Below are positions 23,750 to 37,141 of a DNA stretch of 64,000 bases, piece by piece. The notes under the pieces were generated by a model. It did no database searches, had not been told where the DNA came from, and worked only from the letters and a program-made list of their open reading frames with translations. The stretch covers positions 11,529,501 through 11,593,500 of the forward strand of contig JAKNDB010000068.1 of the NCBI GenBank assembly GCA_024305405.1, read 5' to 3'. The position numbers and the translations under genes were made by a program. Position 1 is the stretch's first letter, and every line of letters starts with the position of its first letter. The DNA is from Dirofilaria immitis (Eukaryota > Nematoda > Chromadorea > Rhabditida > Onchocercidae).

Positions 23750-26700
23750 TCAAGAAGTAAGAAAAGTTAGAATTTTAAAACTTGGTCTATCAGTGATAAT
23801 ATGATAATATTCATTCATTGATTTATTAAGTGATTGAAATATATCATATTCTTTCAAATTATTTAGATAACTCAACTAGCTAACATCACGAATTTTATTG
23901 GGAACTAATTCTGGTTCAATGTATAATGGATTTTGTATACGATATTGACGATTTCGAATGTTATCCGCAGGTTCATCTTCAAATGGTAATATACCACCGT
24001 GAAATATTGACCAAAGTATTATTCCAAAAGAATAAATCATCCCTGATGCATTATAAGAAATAGGAGTGCTATCTAAGTTTGGTAAACATTCGGGTGGTAA
24101 CCATCTGAAACAAATATGAGAGCCCATTTCAATCTTTGATTAAAATTCTCATTAATAGTAATAAACAGAGAGAATTTCACAAATTTCATTTCTCCTTCTT
24201 ATTTTTGTTCATTATTAATCAAATATTATTCTGTTATTGTAATTAAAAGCTTATGCTTAAAATGTATATTTAAAAATTCGTGTAATTAAAAAAGTTTAGT
24301 TCCAAAGAACCATAAAAGTTCTAAACACTTATTAGATTAAAAAAATTAAATTTTGATTTCAAATTAACCTGCAATGATCAACATCGTCGAGATCAAGATA
24401 TGTCGGATATAATTCGCCTGGAGTTAATCCATAAATTGCAATTTTCACATTATAATTATATGTAAGTAAACAAACATCGATTGACAAACGACGATGTATG
24501 AAGCCATATTTTTCGAGATTTCGAAGACCATCAGCTATATGCACAGCAAATTTGCATAGCTAAAAAGATGAAAAGGAAAATGAAAAAAGATATTTGGCAA
24601 TATAAGAAAAAATTATCACAAATTTATGTATTTAAAATTATTATAATCTTTTTCTAAATTATCTCAATTATAAATTAGTAATATATCAAAGAATTATTTA
24701 TGAATATGTAATAAATTGGAATAAATTAGTTCAACTAAAATTGCACTGAAATCGGATTATTAAAACATATTTTAAGAAGAAAAAAGACAGAATAATAATA
24801 TCAACTAATATATTATTATTTATTTACTTATAAAATAATAAACAAAATTTTTAATTTGATTTACAAAATTTACTTAACATTTTTACAATACCATTACTAA
24901 TAAATTAAATCGATTTTTATTAGAAATTTTTTTTTGCTTTACATTGGAAATAAAATAATTTGAATTTAATTATCTCATTGTTTTTTATAGGAATAAATGC
25001 TGATTAATTAGAAATAGGTAAAAATATATAATTATCACAGCTTCATTGGCTTTATCCAAGTTCATATTAGAATTACAAATTTGGCTTATTTGATTTATAT
25101 CAGTTAATTTTGAGTAACCATTTTTTTTTCATAAAACATAGCTTTTACGCATTAACTACCTGGTCCTGTGGCCTAGGACCTGTAGCGAACAAAATCAGCA
25201 ACTGAACCATAAATGATATCTTCAAGAATTAATGATACATTTCCAGAAATATGCTGACATACACCCCATAATCGCCAAATTCTTCTAAATTTGCAAACAA
25301 ACAATCCCGAAAATTGTTATCTCTTCTAATGAGTACTTTAAAATCCAGTTTTTTAAATTTTTTTTTCAAGATAATTATCAATATCAAATCAAAATTTGTA
25401 TGTTATAGAAATGACTTTCTTCCTTCGAAAAATTGCTATGAACTTCATACGCAAATTTCAAGGTATTATGTAATGTATGATGGAATTTAATCAATTATTG
25501 ATTTTTAAAATCATATTCTACGATGATGTTATATAAATTTTTTTAAAAAAAGGTCTAATATGATTTGCTTGAAAAATTTGAAAAATAAATTGATAAGCTC
25601 ATCTTTCTATATTAACAAAAATAAATAAAATTATTATTGAGATCAGCGTTTCAATAAATTGCATACACTGATCCGAATCGTCGCCGTTTATTTGCTTCAG
25701 CAATCAAACATTTTAATTCATCATTGTTACAATCGATTATGTTTAATTCGATCACTGATATCCAACGTTTATGATCAAAATTCAATATTTTCTGTGAAAG
25801 ATTACCCAACGGGAAAGTTTTCTCATTAATTGGGAATGCATGATAAAGAGCGTTGGGCATCTTTTCGGTTAACTATAATACATGCATTTATAAATATATA
25901 TATATATATGTATTATGTATTTTTTGATCTTTTATAATATTTTGATTTTATTTGAATTCTTTTCTTTAAGTGATGTATTTGGCATATGATAAGGATTTTT
26001 GATACTAAATTTTTAATGCTACATATGAATCCATCACGTATAAAAAATTGATAAGATTAATTTTTTTTTTTGGTATTTAATTATTTGCTAATTAAGTAAT
26101 TGACTTATTAACACTGCTATGTTAACATCATTCTTGTTATTGTCATTAATATTATTCACATTGCTGTTGTTATTGTTATATTATTAGTTAAAGCTTTAGT
26201 TTAAATTATAACAAATTTTTGACTGAACAATTTCAACCTGTTCTGGAATAATTTCCCATGGTCGCTCAATTGTTTTCAGTAATCGCATTTTAATATATTG
26301 ATGTAATGTGATGTCCTTTTCATTCCAAATTTTTAAAGTTTTTGACGATATATTATCTGAATATTATTATGAATTCTTTTTCTTGAAAAAAAATTCATTT
26401 AATTTTAAAATCAATTATATGGCATAGTTGCAAGATGTTTGAAATTTTGGAAGAATGTTAAAAGATGGAAAAGGCACAAAACTTACTTTAATTTTTAAAA
26501 TAACTCTATTTGGTTCTAACACAAGCAAATACCAACTTGATTTCGTATTTATTTCACCTTTTAATTTCGGGCATGATATCAAAAACAATCACCTATTAAA
26601 TATTTCAATATAGGATAGGATAGGAATTTTAATAAAATGATTGATTTATAAGAAAAGAAATCTGAAACCAAAAATTTGACATAATCATCTACAGTAATAT

Positions 26701-27098
26701 TTCATCAATTTACTAAGTATTAACATTTGATTAATTTTCAATATTTTCTGAGCAAAATTTATTTACTATATGTTTTAAATCAATATTGCAATCTTTTTCA
26801 AAAAACTTCGTCAAAATTAAAAGAAAAGAAAAAGAAACAAGAAATTTAATATTAATGGAGGGGAAAAAATTAACCTAATTCAACAAGTAACTGTTTTTGT
26901 AAATTGCTATCATCAAGCATACTGTTAAAGAAATACGGTATTGAGTCTAAAATTTCCTCAATATGACGCATTCGTTGATTGACATTGGTTGATGGTACTA
27001 TCCAACTCATTAAATTACTTGTACTATTTCCATTGTTATCAATATCAATTATTTTTTCATTAAACGATATATCATTCTTATTTGTACTATATGATTTA
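23750..27098 (-). CDS. SH2-domain tyrosine pseudokinase (FER/SPE-8-like architecture)
   Basis: Exons (minus): 27098-26875, 26592-26487, 26356-26238, 25872-25667, 25284-25180 (or to 25160), 24559-24369 and 24104-23750. The first two exons read as an SH2 domain (PYFFNSMLDDSNL, ELGDCFLISCP after one base, SSWYLLVLEPNRVILKIK). A linker with LLKTIERPWEIIPEQ follows, as in nematode FER/SPE-8 SH2-kinases, then a kinase fold: PLGNLSQKIL for the glycine loop, IWRLWGVC, LEDIIYGSVADFVRY (hinge), ADGLRNLEKYGFIHRRL, RWLPPECL, MIYSFGIILW and DRPSF. The beta-3 Lys is replaced (WISVIEL), HRD is HRR with no Asp/Asn in the loop, and DFG is IYG, so catalysis is not expected. One-base losses at 26581-26585 and 26339-26343. 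In-frame TAG at 23878-23876 precedes DRPSF. The 25180/24559 junction and the 5' start are unresolved. Confidence 0.75.
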
Positions 27099-29908
27099 CT
27101 GTAAAAATTAGATAAATTATTATCACTATTATTATAGCATTTATAGTAATTATTACAAAGTTAAATATTAAATAACTGATTAGTATTTATTTATTATATT
27201 AGTATTTATTATAGAATAAAGGATTAGTATTTATTTTATTATATCGAAATTATTATTCATCTGTAATTTTTTAGAACGTTTATTAAAAAGAAAACTGAAA
27301 TATAATAATAGACAAAAATTCTATAAACACACTATATCAGGAAATAAGAAAAGATGAATGCAATACATAAGAAAGTGATGGAATGATCAGGAATTTCTAG
27401 AATATTAGATCAAACGGTGACAAATAATGAAAAGGTCACACTATCAAAATTTCCGGAATCTTTTATTATAATATATATTGGCTGAAGGTTGCGTGAATCA
27501 TGCGGGAGATGTGGCGTGAGTGAAGTATTAATTTCTCAATGATGATTTTGATACTACTAATTATTTGCTTTTTTATTTTAATAGTCCGTCTATTAGTTAA
27601 TTAATACTTTAGATATCTCAAAACTTTTCATTAATGTTTGCTAATACATTTCGATTATTAGTTCATACAAACTTAAATATTTAACTTAAAAATAATATGA
27701 ATGAAGAAAATGAATAAATTCAACATATGCGCATAAAATAATATAATGAATTAACTTTTCAAAATGAAAATACATTTGAAATTAAGAAATAATTAATTTG
27801 ATGATATAAAGTAAATTAGAAAGACAGTAAGATAATAGTCCGAAAATGACAAATAAATTGGGACAATTAAATGAAAAATAATACAGCAAAATTTCTTATA
27901 AGATTTCATAATTAGAAATGAAATAGTTTATTTAAAATAAATAATTTAACATAAAGTACCGAAAAGTACTTGTAAATTCGTTTTCCATCGTAAAAAAACT
28001 TTTTGATTTTTTATTCAAAAATTATGTATCAGGCAGAACCAAAAGATTCAACCAAACCGTTTGCCTTAATTCACTGAAACTTCAATTGATAAACTACAGC
28101 GGTTGATTGCTTAAAATTTTTAATCATAAAATTGGCTGTTGTAAATAAGAAATTTGAATTTTATCATTAATTGAGATGAAATTCAGAATATTCAAATTCT
28201 ATAAATTAATAAAACTAGCAGTTTATTATAGACTCCTATCGTAGCCTGACATATTATTATGACTAATTGAATGTCCAACACTTCAATTTTATCAGTTAAA
28301 AATTTGTAAATTTAAATCATTTGTAATTAAACCCCACAGCAATTCACGTTCAGCTTATTTCAGATCATATGAATTTCATCATAATCGACGATAATGACTT
28401 AATTTACATGCATTTGAATTTCCCAAATTCCTCTTACCATTGTCATATCTTATCACAGATTATCCTGATCAATCCTTTTTGAATTTACCAGTTCCTTTCC
28501 AATTTTATCAAAATTTAAAAGGATTTTTTGAATCTTTGCAATATAATATTCCATTAAACAACTATTTGATTTCTTATTAAACTAGCAAAATCTTTTAATT
28601 TCCGTTCCAAATTTTAATTTAACTAGATTCAAGGAAGAATATAGCAAATGCAGCTAATGATACTTCTAACAATTGTTTCTTTTATTTATCAATATCATTA
28701 AAAAACCTTGATCTAATTATGCGTAAAAATAAGTATGCAAAATATGTAAAATGCATGAAATATATAGACGTAGAAAAATTTTTGAAAAAAGTTGAAAAAA
28801 AGACGAATATATATCACCTATATAATTTACTGAAGGATTGATGCAACAAAAATAATGTAATCTAATAAGCAATAAGAGATACGTAAGAAAATAGAAATAA
28901 AAACAATCTAATTAATAAATTATCCAAATTTCGTCCTTTTTGATAAGATAAAAATGATAATAAATGGGAAATAGAAGTTTGCTAATATTGATATGATTCA
29001 GGAATCATAGATCAATACTGTCACTTCTGCATATGCAAAAATGAGTTACGTTGAAATATAATAATTGTAAAATAATTTATATCTTTATGTTTCAGGCTAA
29101 ATTTGCTTATTTAAATATCACAACCAATCATATGCATTATCTGATGTATTTAGCTACACAACAAATGCATTATATTCAAGAACAGAGAAATATAACGACA
29201 AACAAAAACATCGAATGAATTTACCGCAGACCAATTATCAAGTTATGAAGAATGATAAAACAGAATGGCCGGGAAGAGCAATTAGAATATCTGAAATTTC
29301 TAAGCAATGAATTATAAATTCTACACACTTGGAGCTCAATTAATTCTATGATATTATCCAAAAGATAAATGTATTCTGGAATTAAAGAAAATCGACAATG
29401 CTTTACATCTATAAACATACATTATTTATAAAATCATCCAAAAACTGTAGCGTTACGGAACATTAAAAATTCACAACATCAATAAATAATTGACATGTTA
29501 AATATTTCATTAGATATCATAAAACTTGAAATTTGGAATGAGAGAAAAAAGATCTAGATAGAGCTTAGGAATACATTTGAAGTGATATGCTTTAACGAAT
29601 TAGTTAAAAGTTCAAGCGATCTAAAGAGCATTCTTAGTTAAATACGTTTTTAAAAGTTAAAATGGATTATTTTTGAAATTAATATTCCCTAGAATTTCTA
29701 TTATAAGTTATTTAAATTAATTTATAATGCTATTTTATTACTCAACCAATTCTAGCGTAAATAAATTTAAAATCTTGAATGGTAGGCAAAAAGGAATAAT
29801 CGTTATCTCATTGAATGCGTGTTAAAAAAAAAGAAAAAAACAATTTTAGAATAAATAACTATGTAATATAGAATACTAATCATAACCATGTTAATGAAAA
29901 CTTTATCA
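27099..29908. other. gene-poor interval
   Basis: About 2.8 kb, AT-rich. A minus-strand open frame at 29418-29221 has a faintly leucine-rich look but no splice partners. Otherwise I see nothing I can name. It may hold a 5' exon of the pseudokinase gene. Confidence 0.4.
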
Positions 29909-32900
29909 TCATGAGTTATTCTGCTGAGCTAACTCCGAACAAGCTATACAAATACGCTCAATACCATCAGGTGTAAGTATCATGCAACGACGACAATGAA
30001 TTTTACCACATCGATAGCAATGTAAACGACGCTCACCGCGTGTAACAAATTCTGCACTGCAACTATTATTAGCGCACTCATCTGCCGAACGAATTGACTG
30101 CCAACGTAAGGCAGGCAATGCACTATTATTCCCTAAAATATCGATTTCATAGAATAAATCTATAAACTTCTATTAGCACAAATAGCAACGATATATCTTG
30201 GATAATAAATAAAGACTAAAGACTCAGATAGAATAACATCAGAAGAATAAATTGGGTACTAATTTTACCAATGAAAATTATACAACTTCCGTTCCATGAA
30301 AAATGATTTATCTCATTATATATTACGTAATCTAACAAAATATTCATTAAATCTAATTGTGTGTTTTTGTTATGAACAAAACAATGAAAGATATCAAGCT
30401 ATATTGTTTAATCTTCTAGCCATAATTGCCATAATTAAGCAATTATTTAAATAATAAGAGGTAATAATTTGAACTCAAATATGCCACTATATATTCTACC
30501 AAAAATCTTAGTTTCTAGTGAAAGAATCAAAAAGTTAAATAATATAAAAACGAACATTATGTAAAAATAATACGTCATATATGCCACTTTCCTGGATATT
30601 CTGTTTTTCCAAACCATCCCATGAGTGTTTCTTCCTTTTTCGTCCATTATGCAATTATTAGTTGATAAAACAACATCTGAAATTGAACTCTGTACAATAT
30701 CAAAATATCTTTATAGATAACGTGAATAAGATATCAATTTTTCATCACTTAAAATTCTTTTCTTTCCTTTGAAGCCAACTAATTTATCAAAATATTAAAT
30801 TATAATGAAGCAGAAAAAAATTTTTATTTTAAGAGACCTGAAATTTTAGAAGTTTCAATTGTGGCAGTGCTAGAAATACAGCTAGAATGTCCACTATCAC
30901 TCATCACTTCACTTCCCGGCGTTTGTTTTCCTATTAAAAGTTTCAATTCTGCTAATCTCTGAAAAATCTCCAAAGACATTTTTCGCAAAAAATATTACCG
31001 CATAAAAAATAGCAGAAAATCTCAGAATAAAACACTAAACTGCTAAGCAAATCGTTAGAGAGTTTCATTTCCTACCGATTTTTCAAAACAAATTAACAAC
31101 TAGCAATGTGATTGATATAAACTGCTTATAATGATTATTGTTGGTTCAAATAAAGTCATGAAATTTCGAATCGGAAAAAAACACAAACTGATTGTAGTGA
31201 AGTCAAATGTGCCTCCAAGATGCTAACATGTTCCATCGTTGACAGCGTCACATCGCTTGTATTTTCCCGTGGCAGAAGTCCGGTATCGAAACGATTATAC
31301 ATAGCTGTCCAAACAACTAACGCCGATGGATGCAAGTTTATTTTCCCCAAAAACCATATTTATTCCTCTGTAAGAAAAATATTTTTCTTCATCGTAAATA
31401 TGACTTTAGGGCGAAAATTATTAGGTGGCCGTTTTAAATATGGATTTTTTCATTCTACTTAATTATGTCTATATCAAGCGGTATCAATCGCATTCTTATT
31501 ACAGTCCTTCGGAAATGCAGAAGTCTTCTTTATTCCTAAATCACTGGTAACTAATTTCATAGCCAAATGTGTAAAACTGTAATAATCTATTTACCTTAAT
31601 TCATAAAAATCAATTTAAAAGTTCGTAAACTACTGAAAAAATTACTCATTCTTTATATAAAAGCTTCAAACATGATTATTCTAATGTCGAAAATTTTAGG
31701 AATCAAATAGAATAAAGAAAACGAAACCTTCACCACTATAAAAACCAAAATTTCCTACTCTTTAATCGAGATATTAGGATAAAATTATAAAAATAAAAAT
31801 AAAAAGAGAAAGCAAAACTACCTCATATAAAGGATTGATGTAATCGTCATGACGGTCATCCAGAAATGCCCATAAAGACTGCGTTCGCTTTGCTAGATTG
31901 AGATCCTAAAAATAAGCATAATGAAAATAAACTTCCAATAAGTGTATCAATAACTGGATATAATAAATACCATGCATTACTTCCTTTTTGCTTTTGACCT
32001 CAAACATACTTTTCGATCTTTGTCACAATTCCCGAGAAATGTACCATACTGACAAGAATAGGCATGCTCATGCATGTGGATTAAGTAACGTTCATTGAAT
32101 TCAAAAACACAAGGATGTTGCCTCATGATTTGAAATGTTGCATCCAAAAATTGAGTGAAAATAGGCGATATCTATAAATATGTGGAAAGTGATGGTAAGT
32201 AAAGAAATCTTTCCGAATATAATATCATATCAAGCAAAGTAATTCATAATTAAAATATCATTTTTCCAGATTCTTAAAAATGAAATATCCAAATAAATGA
32301 GATATTTGAGATGAATATAATAATAAAAATATCTTGAATATTTGGAACTAAAGTAGAAATGCCATATATAGAAATCCTTCAGGTCTAAAAAAATTTGCCA
32401 ACAAAATTCTATATAATTATCATAAATCAATCTTTTGCAACTTTCTTGCAGCATACCTCTCGAGCTGCTTCTTCATTAAAAGCACCAACATGACCGCATC
32501 GATCATCAAATTTATGACCGAAACCAAGCCAATCTTTTTCGATCAATATCTGCAATATTTTCCATGAAATTCATAATAAAATCTAGAATGACTTTCAGTT
32601 TTCTATCATCAAGCTGACTATAATCGAGCCGATGCAATATACAATTTAACTGAATGGTTAGATTGTGAGCATCGCCAGTCTATTTCAAGGCTCTCATTTT
32701 CAATTACTAATGATTTTCAATACATTAATATGTGATAAATTCCAATATTTGATAGCGTTAATCGAAACAACTCTACGTTAAATTTTGTTAAACGCCCGGA
32801 TTAATTTGATGAAATAAGTTCGTTTTTATTTTCTCTAATTGACTGGTGAACTTTACAACATTTGAAATACTTTCGGTTAGAAACACTGAATAAAGTTTTG

Positions 32901-35900
32901 TACTTTCAATCCAATCATTTTTCTACAGTATCTCCAAAGTAGTTTCGCAAATAATACATGACACTGTAACTTGATTTTAGAAGAGAAGTTTATAGCAACA
33001 TACCTGAAAACCTTTTATAGTTCGGAAAAACGGATCCAGCAAGAGTTGCGCAATGCTAACTGATTGTGCCGTACGATCCCACCCATCGGAGCAATGCACA
33101 ACACATGAAATTCCACGTGCTATTGAAATGGCCAAAAATTACCACATTCTAACAGAGCAAGGACATGTTTTAACCAACCAGATGCTTCTAACTGTTTGTA
33201 ATAATCAGAAACCGTTTTCGTTCGATGACATGCTGAAATTCGATCCTGCATCAATTAATTTAATAGTATTAACAAAACATCTCATACAATTAAATTGATA
33301 ACATTAACAAATAATAACTAGAACATGTAATCTATGTAATATACGTACATAATAACATATTACATATGATTTTCTATACGTATATTATTCCCCAATACTT
33401 GGATTCAATTCGGAAATTTCAACAATTATTACTGATTACTTTCCCTTCTCGCTCAATTTCATGGAAATCTAAGACTTTTTTCTTTTCTCCCTTCTTTACC
33501 AAATGTTTTATTAAACGAGACCGATGATTTTGTAGCTAATTGATCTACATTTCTCGAAAAGTTTTTATTTATAAAAACATTTTTCCTAAAACTCACTCAC
33601 CTTCCAACAATTTGCTTAGGCTTGATCTCATAATGTGTATGTTGTCGATGTCAAAGAAATGAAACCGTAAATTTGTATAATTCCGAACATTTTCAAATCC
33701 TTTACCTTGCACTTTATTAACGATAGCATTCATCTAAGAAAAAAACAATCATTTTTTGAAATATTAGAAAAAAGAAAAGACGCCTAATAATTGGGAAAAA
33801 GACAAAATCTGAAAAATATAAAATCTGAAAAACATGAAAAATATCACCAATAATTCAATGCAACCTAAATACTCAAATTTTAGACTTTCTTATTATTTTT
33901 TCTTCAATCTGCACAAATGCAATAATAACAATAAGAAAAGAAACAAAAAGTTATGAAAAAACAGCAATCTACCAAGCAAAATATATGGAATTAAAAGATT
34001 AAAAAAACATACCTTTGGTCGTGTATCAATTAAGTAAAGAGTTGAATTGGAAGGATTTGTTTTTGCTATCGCGTTCATCAGCATTTCATCTTCAACGCAA
34101 CGCGCACTAAAACCCGTTAAGGGTTGAGCACATCTAGAAAATATGATATTTGAAATGAAATTTAGATTTATCATTGCAAGTTATCGTCCTGACAACATTT
34201 ATCTCACTTCATTTTAGGATTTATAAGTCATTATTCTTAATATTTTGTTCTGTAAGATGAATGAAATAGAAATACTAATATTTGCATGCGCAAGTTAATG
34301 GTTTAAAAAATATAAAATACTTACGATCTGATAAATCAATTCCTCAGTTACAAAGTTAAATAATCAGGATTCCGGTGAATTTTACAAAACAAAAGAAAAA
34401 AAAGAAACTGAACAAGCCTTGAAATGCTAGCTGCATTTGGCCGATGAAAATATGTAAGAACGGGTAGGCGTGCACGGCTGCGGAACTTGCACGATCCTAT
34501 AAGGGTTTGAGTAGTAGTCTCAGATGGAACACATAAACATTCCGGATAAGTATCACAATACTGAAAAGCCGATTATGCAACTACATGAATACAAAATATT
34601 AATACCTTGCAGTAGTATGTTATAATTATTTTGGATTATTTGAAAATATTTTTCGGTATGAAATACAAAAAACACGAGTTTGATCAGAGTTTCAAAAATT
34701 TTGCCTTAGTAATGCAATCTTTGAGTCATCGTTAAATTCGGATTAAACTGGTGATGATTTGACATTCGAGAAATCGAATTTCTTAAATTGATCTACATTC
34801 CTTTTGATTTAAAATTAACATTATTTCTTTATGGAGAAAATAACACATTAGGATTGATTCAATCTTTTATTTATTAATTTGTAAATAATCAATAAAAAAC
34901 ATATGAATAACTATAACTAAACCTTATATCCCGTATTAAAATCTGTAATTTTCCATTTCTTTTCATCCGCAGTACCAATTCCCTGTCGAACAAATTCAAC
35001 AACCCAATCGAATCGATCCCAACCTCGTTTTTTCGTATTTAAATAAATATCACCGTCCCGTTCTTTATTTTCAAACGCAAATACATCTGTTATATTTACT
35101 GAAACAGATATAAGAATTAACTTCTTCCCGTGCATTCGTCAATACTTTTTAATTTTTAGCTTCAAAACCTTTAATCATGTTGGTAATATTACCATCAATT
35201 TGATATTAATATACACAACTCTTCAAATTAGAATTCATTCAGAAAATTAGCGTAAACAAAATATGCTAACAATGATATTATTATTACTGTGATGAAACTA
35301 ATTATGACAAAAATATCAAATCATATTTAAGATAAGTTTTGTCATTCAGATTAAAATCGACATTAAATTTTCCAATAATTTATTAACTACTTTAATTTCC
35401 AATACAATTTTTTTACTTATAAAATATCGTTCCAATTTAATCGCAGGAAATAAACTAACCAGGTTTGCCGCATTTATTCAATGTTTCCACGAGATCCTGA
35501 CACTCTTTATCACGGGTTATTAAAAAGTTAGGGTTAGAAAATGTTTACATTTCACTACTAGTGGTGTTCCTAATGCTGAAAGTGTCCCTTTTTCTACCGC
35601 TCCGATTAATCCATTTGGAACCTGTAAAGGAAAATCGAATTTCTCCGTTTTATTCCTATTTTCATAACTATTTCTTGAAGTTCTTTGGAAAAGAAAACAT
35701 TAAACCATGAACGACCCATTTAATTCATTTGTTAATTAGAACATTAACGATTGAATCATATTATTATGGTCTACATAGTTAGTATGCGATTGCGTTCGAC
35801 GATTGTTTTGCCTTTTCTTTTTCAAGTATTACATTTAACCATTACCACCATGATTAGAAATTTCTGCTTACTTGGAGTACTACTTTTCGATTGTTGAAAA

Positions 35901-36289
35901 TTTCTAACAATAGCTAATTATGTTTTAACAATAGCAATATTTAATTTTAATAACTTTTTAGTAGAATGCTATTTGCTAGATAAATTAGACAAATAATTTT
36001 GGAAAAATACTTAAGTCGAAAAATGATGAAATGTTAAAAATAATTTGCAGCAGAAATTTTTAAAATATAAATTACTTCATGGAAATGAAACTACTAGCAA
36101 TGTTCAGAATGACCCAATTTTATCAGGCTAGATATCTGACAAAAAAATTTTACAAAAAAAAGGGGAACAAACCCATATTTCTTTGGTACTGTCTTCGGCT
36201 TTGAAAATAACATGCGAAGTGGTTACGTGTATGGAACCAACAATGTTTGGCTCCGACCCTAATCGATCAACTAACTGCACTTTGTTTAC
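29909..36289 (-). CDS. mtm-6: Myotubularin-related phosphoinositide 3-phosphatase with FYVE finger (MTMR6/7/8 group)
   Basis: Removes the 3-phosphate from PI3P/PI(3,5)P2 on endosomal membranes. Exons (minus): 36289-36173, 35621-35460 ([22 protein letters not shown]), 35086-34923 ([20 protein letters not shown]), 34560-34418, 34133-34013 ([14 protein letters not shown]), 33733-33601 ([17 protein letters not shown]), 33232-33004 (active site [12 protein letters not shown]), 32549-32457 ([19 protein letters not shown]), 32171-32010 ([13 protein letters not shown]), 31905-31822, 31367-31189, 30958 to about 30840 (Ser-rich) and 30132-29909 (FYVE-type finger). All catalytic residues are present. 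One-base losses at 35544-35546, 33134-33138 and 31341-31344. The intron after 34418 begins GC. The finger has Cx4C and RRLHCYRCG instead of the usual CxxC and RRHHCRxCG. The first exon is uncertain: an ATG at 36451 could supply it through a poor GTCCAG donor. Confidence 0.9.
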
Positions 36290-36880
36290 CTGAAATTAGC
36301 TTTATAGGAAACATAAAAGCTCAATTTTTGCTTTCCTCTTTATACACTGTTTTATCTCTATACCATCTTTATACTTATCATTTATTCCTATCTGGACCAA
36401 AGATTGATGTCCCTGAAAGATTTCCTGAGAATGTGGAGAAAATAATTCCATGTCAATAAATAATAGCTGATAACGTAAAATGGATATATGACTTCACATT
36501 AATTCGACTGGCAGATTTTCAATTAAAAGATTAAAGAACACATATTTTTGATTAGATAATAAAAATTCAGTATATAAGTAAAAGTTGCAAGAAGGATATT
36601 TATAGAGAAAAAAAAGACATTTTATTAATTGCTTTTCTCTTTTCCTCTCAAAAATGACACAGCTTTTCATCATTAAATGATATTATAAAAACTTTGAAGA
36701 AGGAAAATACACTTCAGAATGCAAGTGGCTGTATTCTACTTGAAATTCCTTTTTCAGCAGAAATTAATTATATCCTTTTAATTTCGAACAAATTTTTGAA
36801 AACCAAAATTTTGAACGACAAAGAATGCAGAAAGTTCAATTGTTTAAATACACATGTGTACGAAAAAATAAAGAAATGAG

Positions 36881-36916
36881 TATCTGAAATCCAATCCATA
36901 TCTGAAATCCAATCCA
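36881..36916. repeat. 18-bp tandem duplication
   Basis: TATCTGAAATCCAATCCA occurs twice in a row, between the myotubularin gene and the 117-codon gene. Confidence 0.85.
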
Positions 36917-37095
36917 TGTACTGATACACCTAGCTAATCAAACATTTAATTCTAGAATTTTTAATGAAATGTAATTTCATTAAATATATTATAAATTTCA
37001 TTTTTCTCCTAAATTCATTTTATAGAATAATGAAGAAAAAACTCATTAGAAATAAATTTTTTCCTTCAGGCTTTGGCCCATTGTCATGATATACA

Positions 37096-37118
37096 CATAT
37101 ATATATATATATATATAT
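37096..37118. repeat. (AT)n microsatellite
   Basis: About 11 AT dinucleotides just 3' of the 117-codon gene. Confidence 0.9.
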
Positions 37119-37141
37119 TCTAGAAATGACTATCTTCAAAA

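Noticed and set aside
23750..27098. JAK (JH2 pseudokinase) identity for the SH2-pseudokinase gene
   Set aside because: PPEC and the degenerate catalytic loop recall JAK JH2, but there is only one kinase domain, no FERM region, and the SH2-linker RPWEIIPEQ fits the nematode FER/SPE-8 layout better.
29221..29418. Leucine-rich-repeat-like minus-strand frame
   Set aside because: Only a vague LRR feel, no splice partners and no repeat of the motif nearby.
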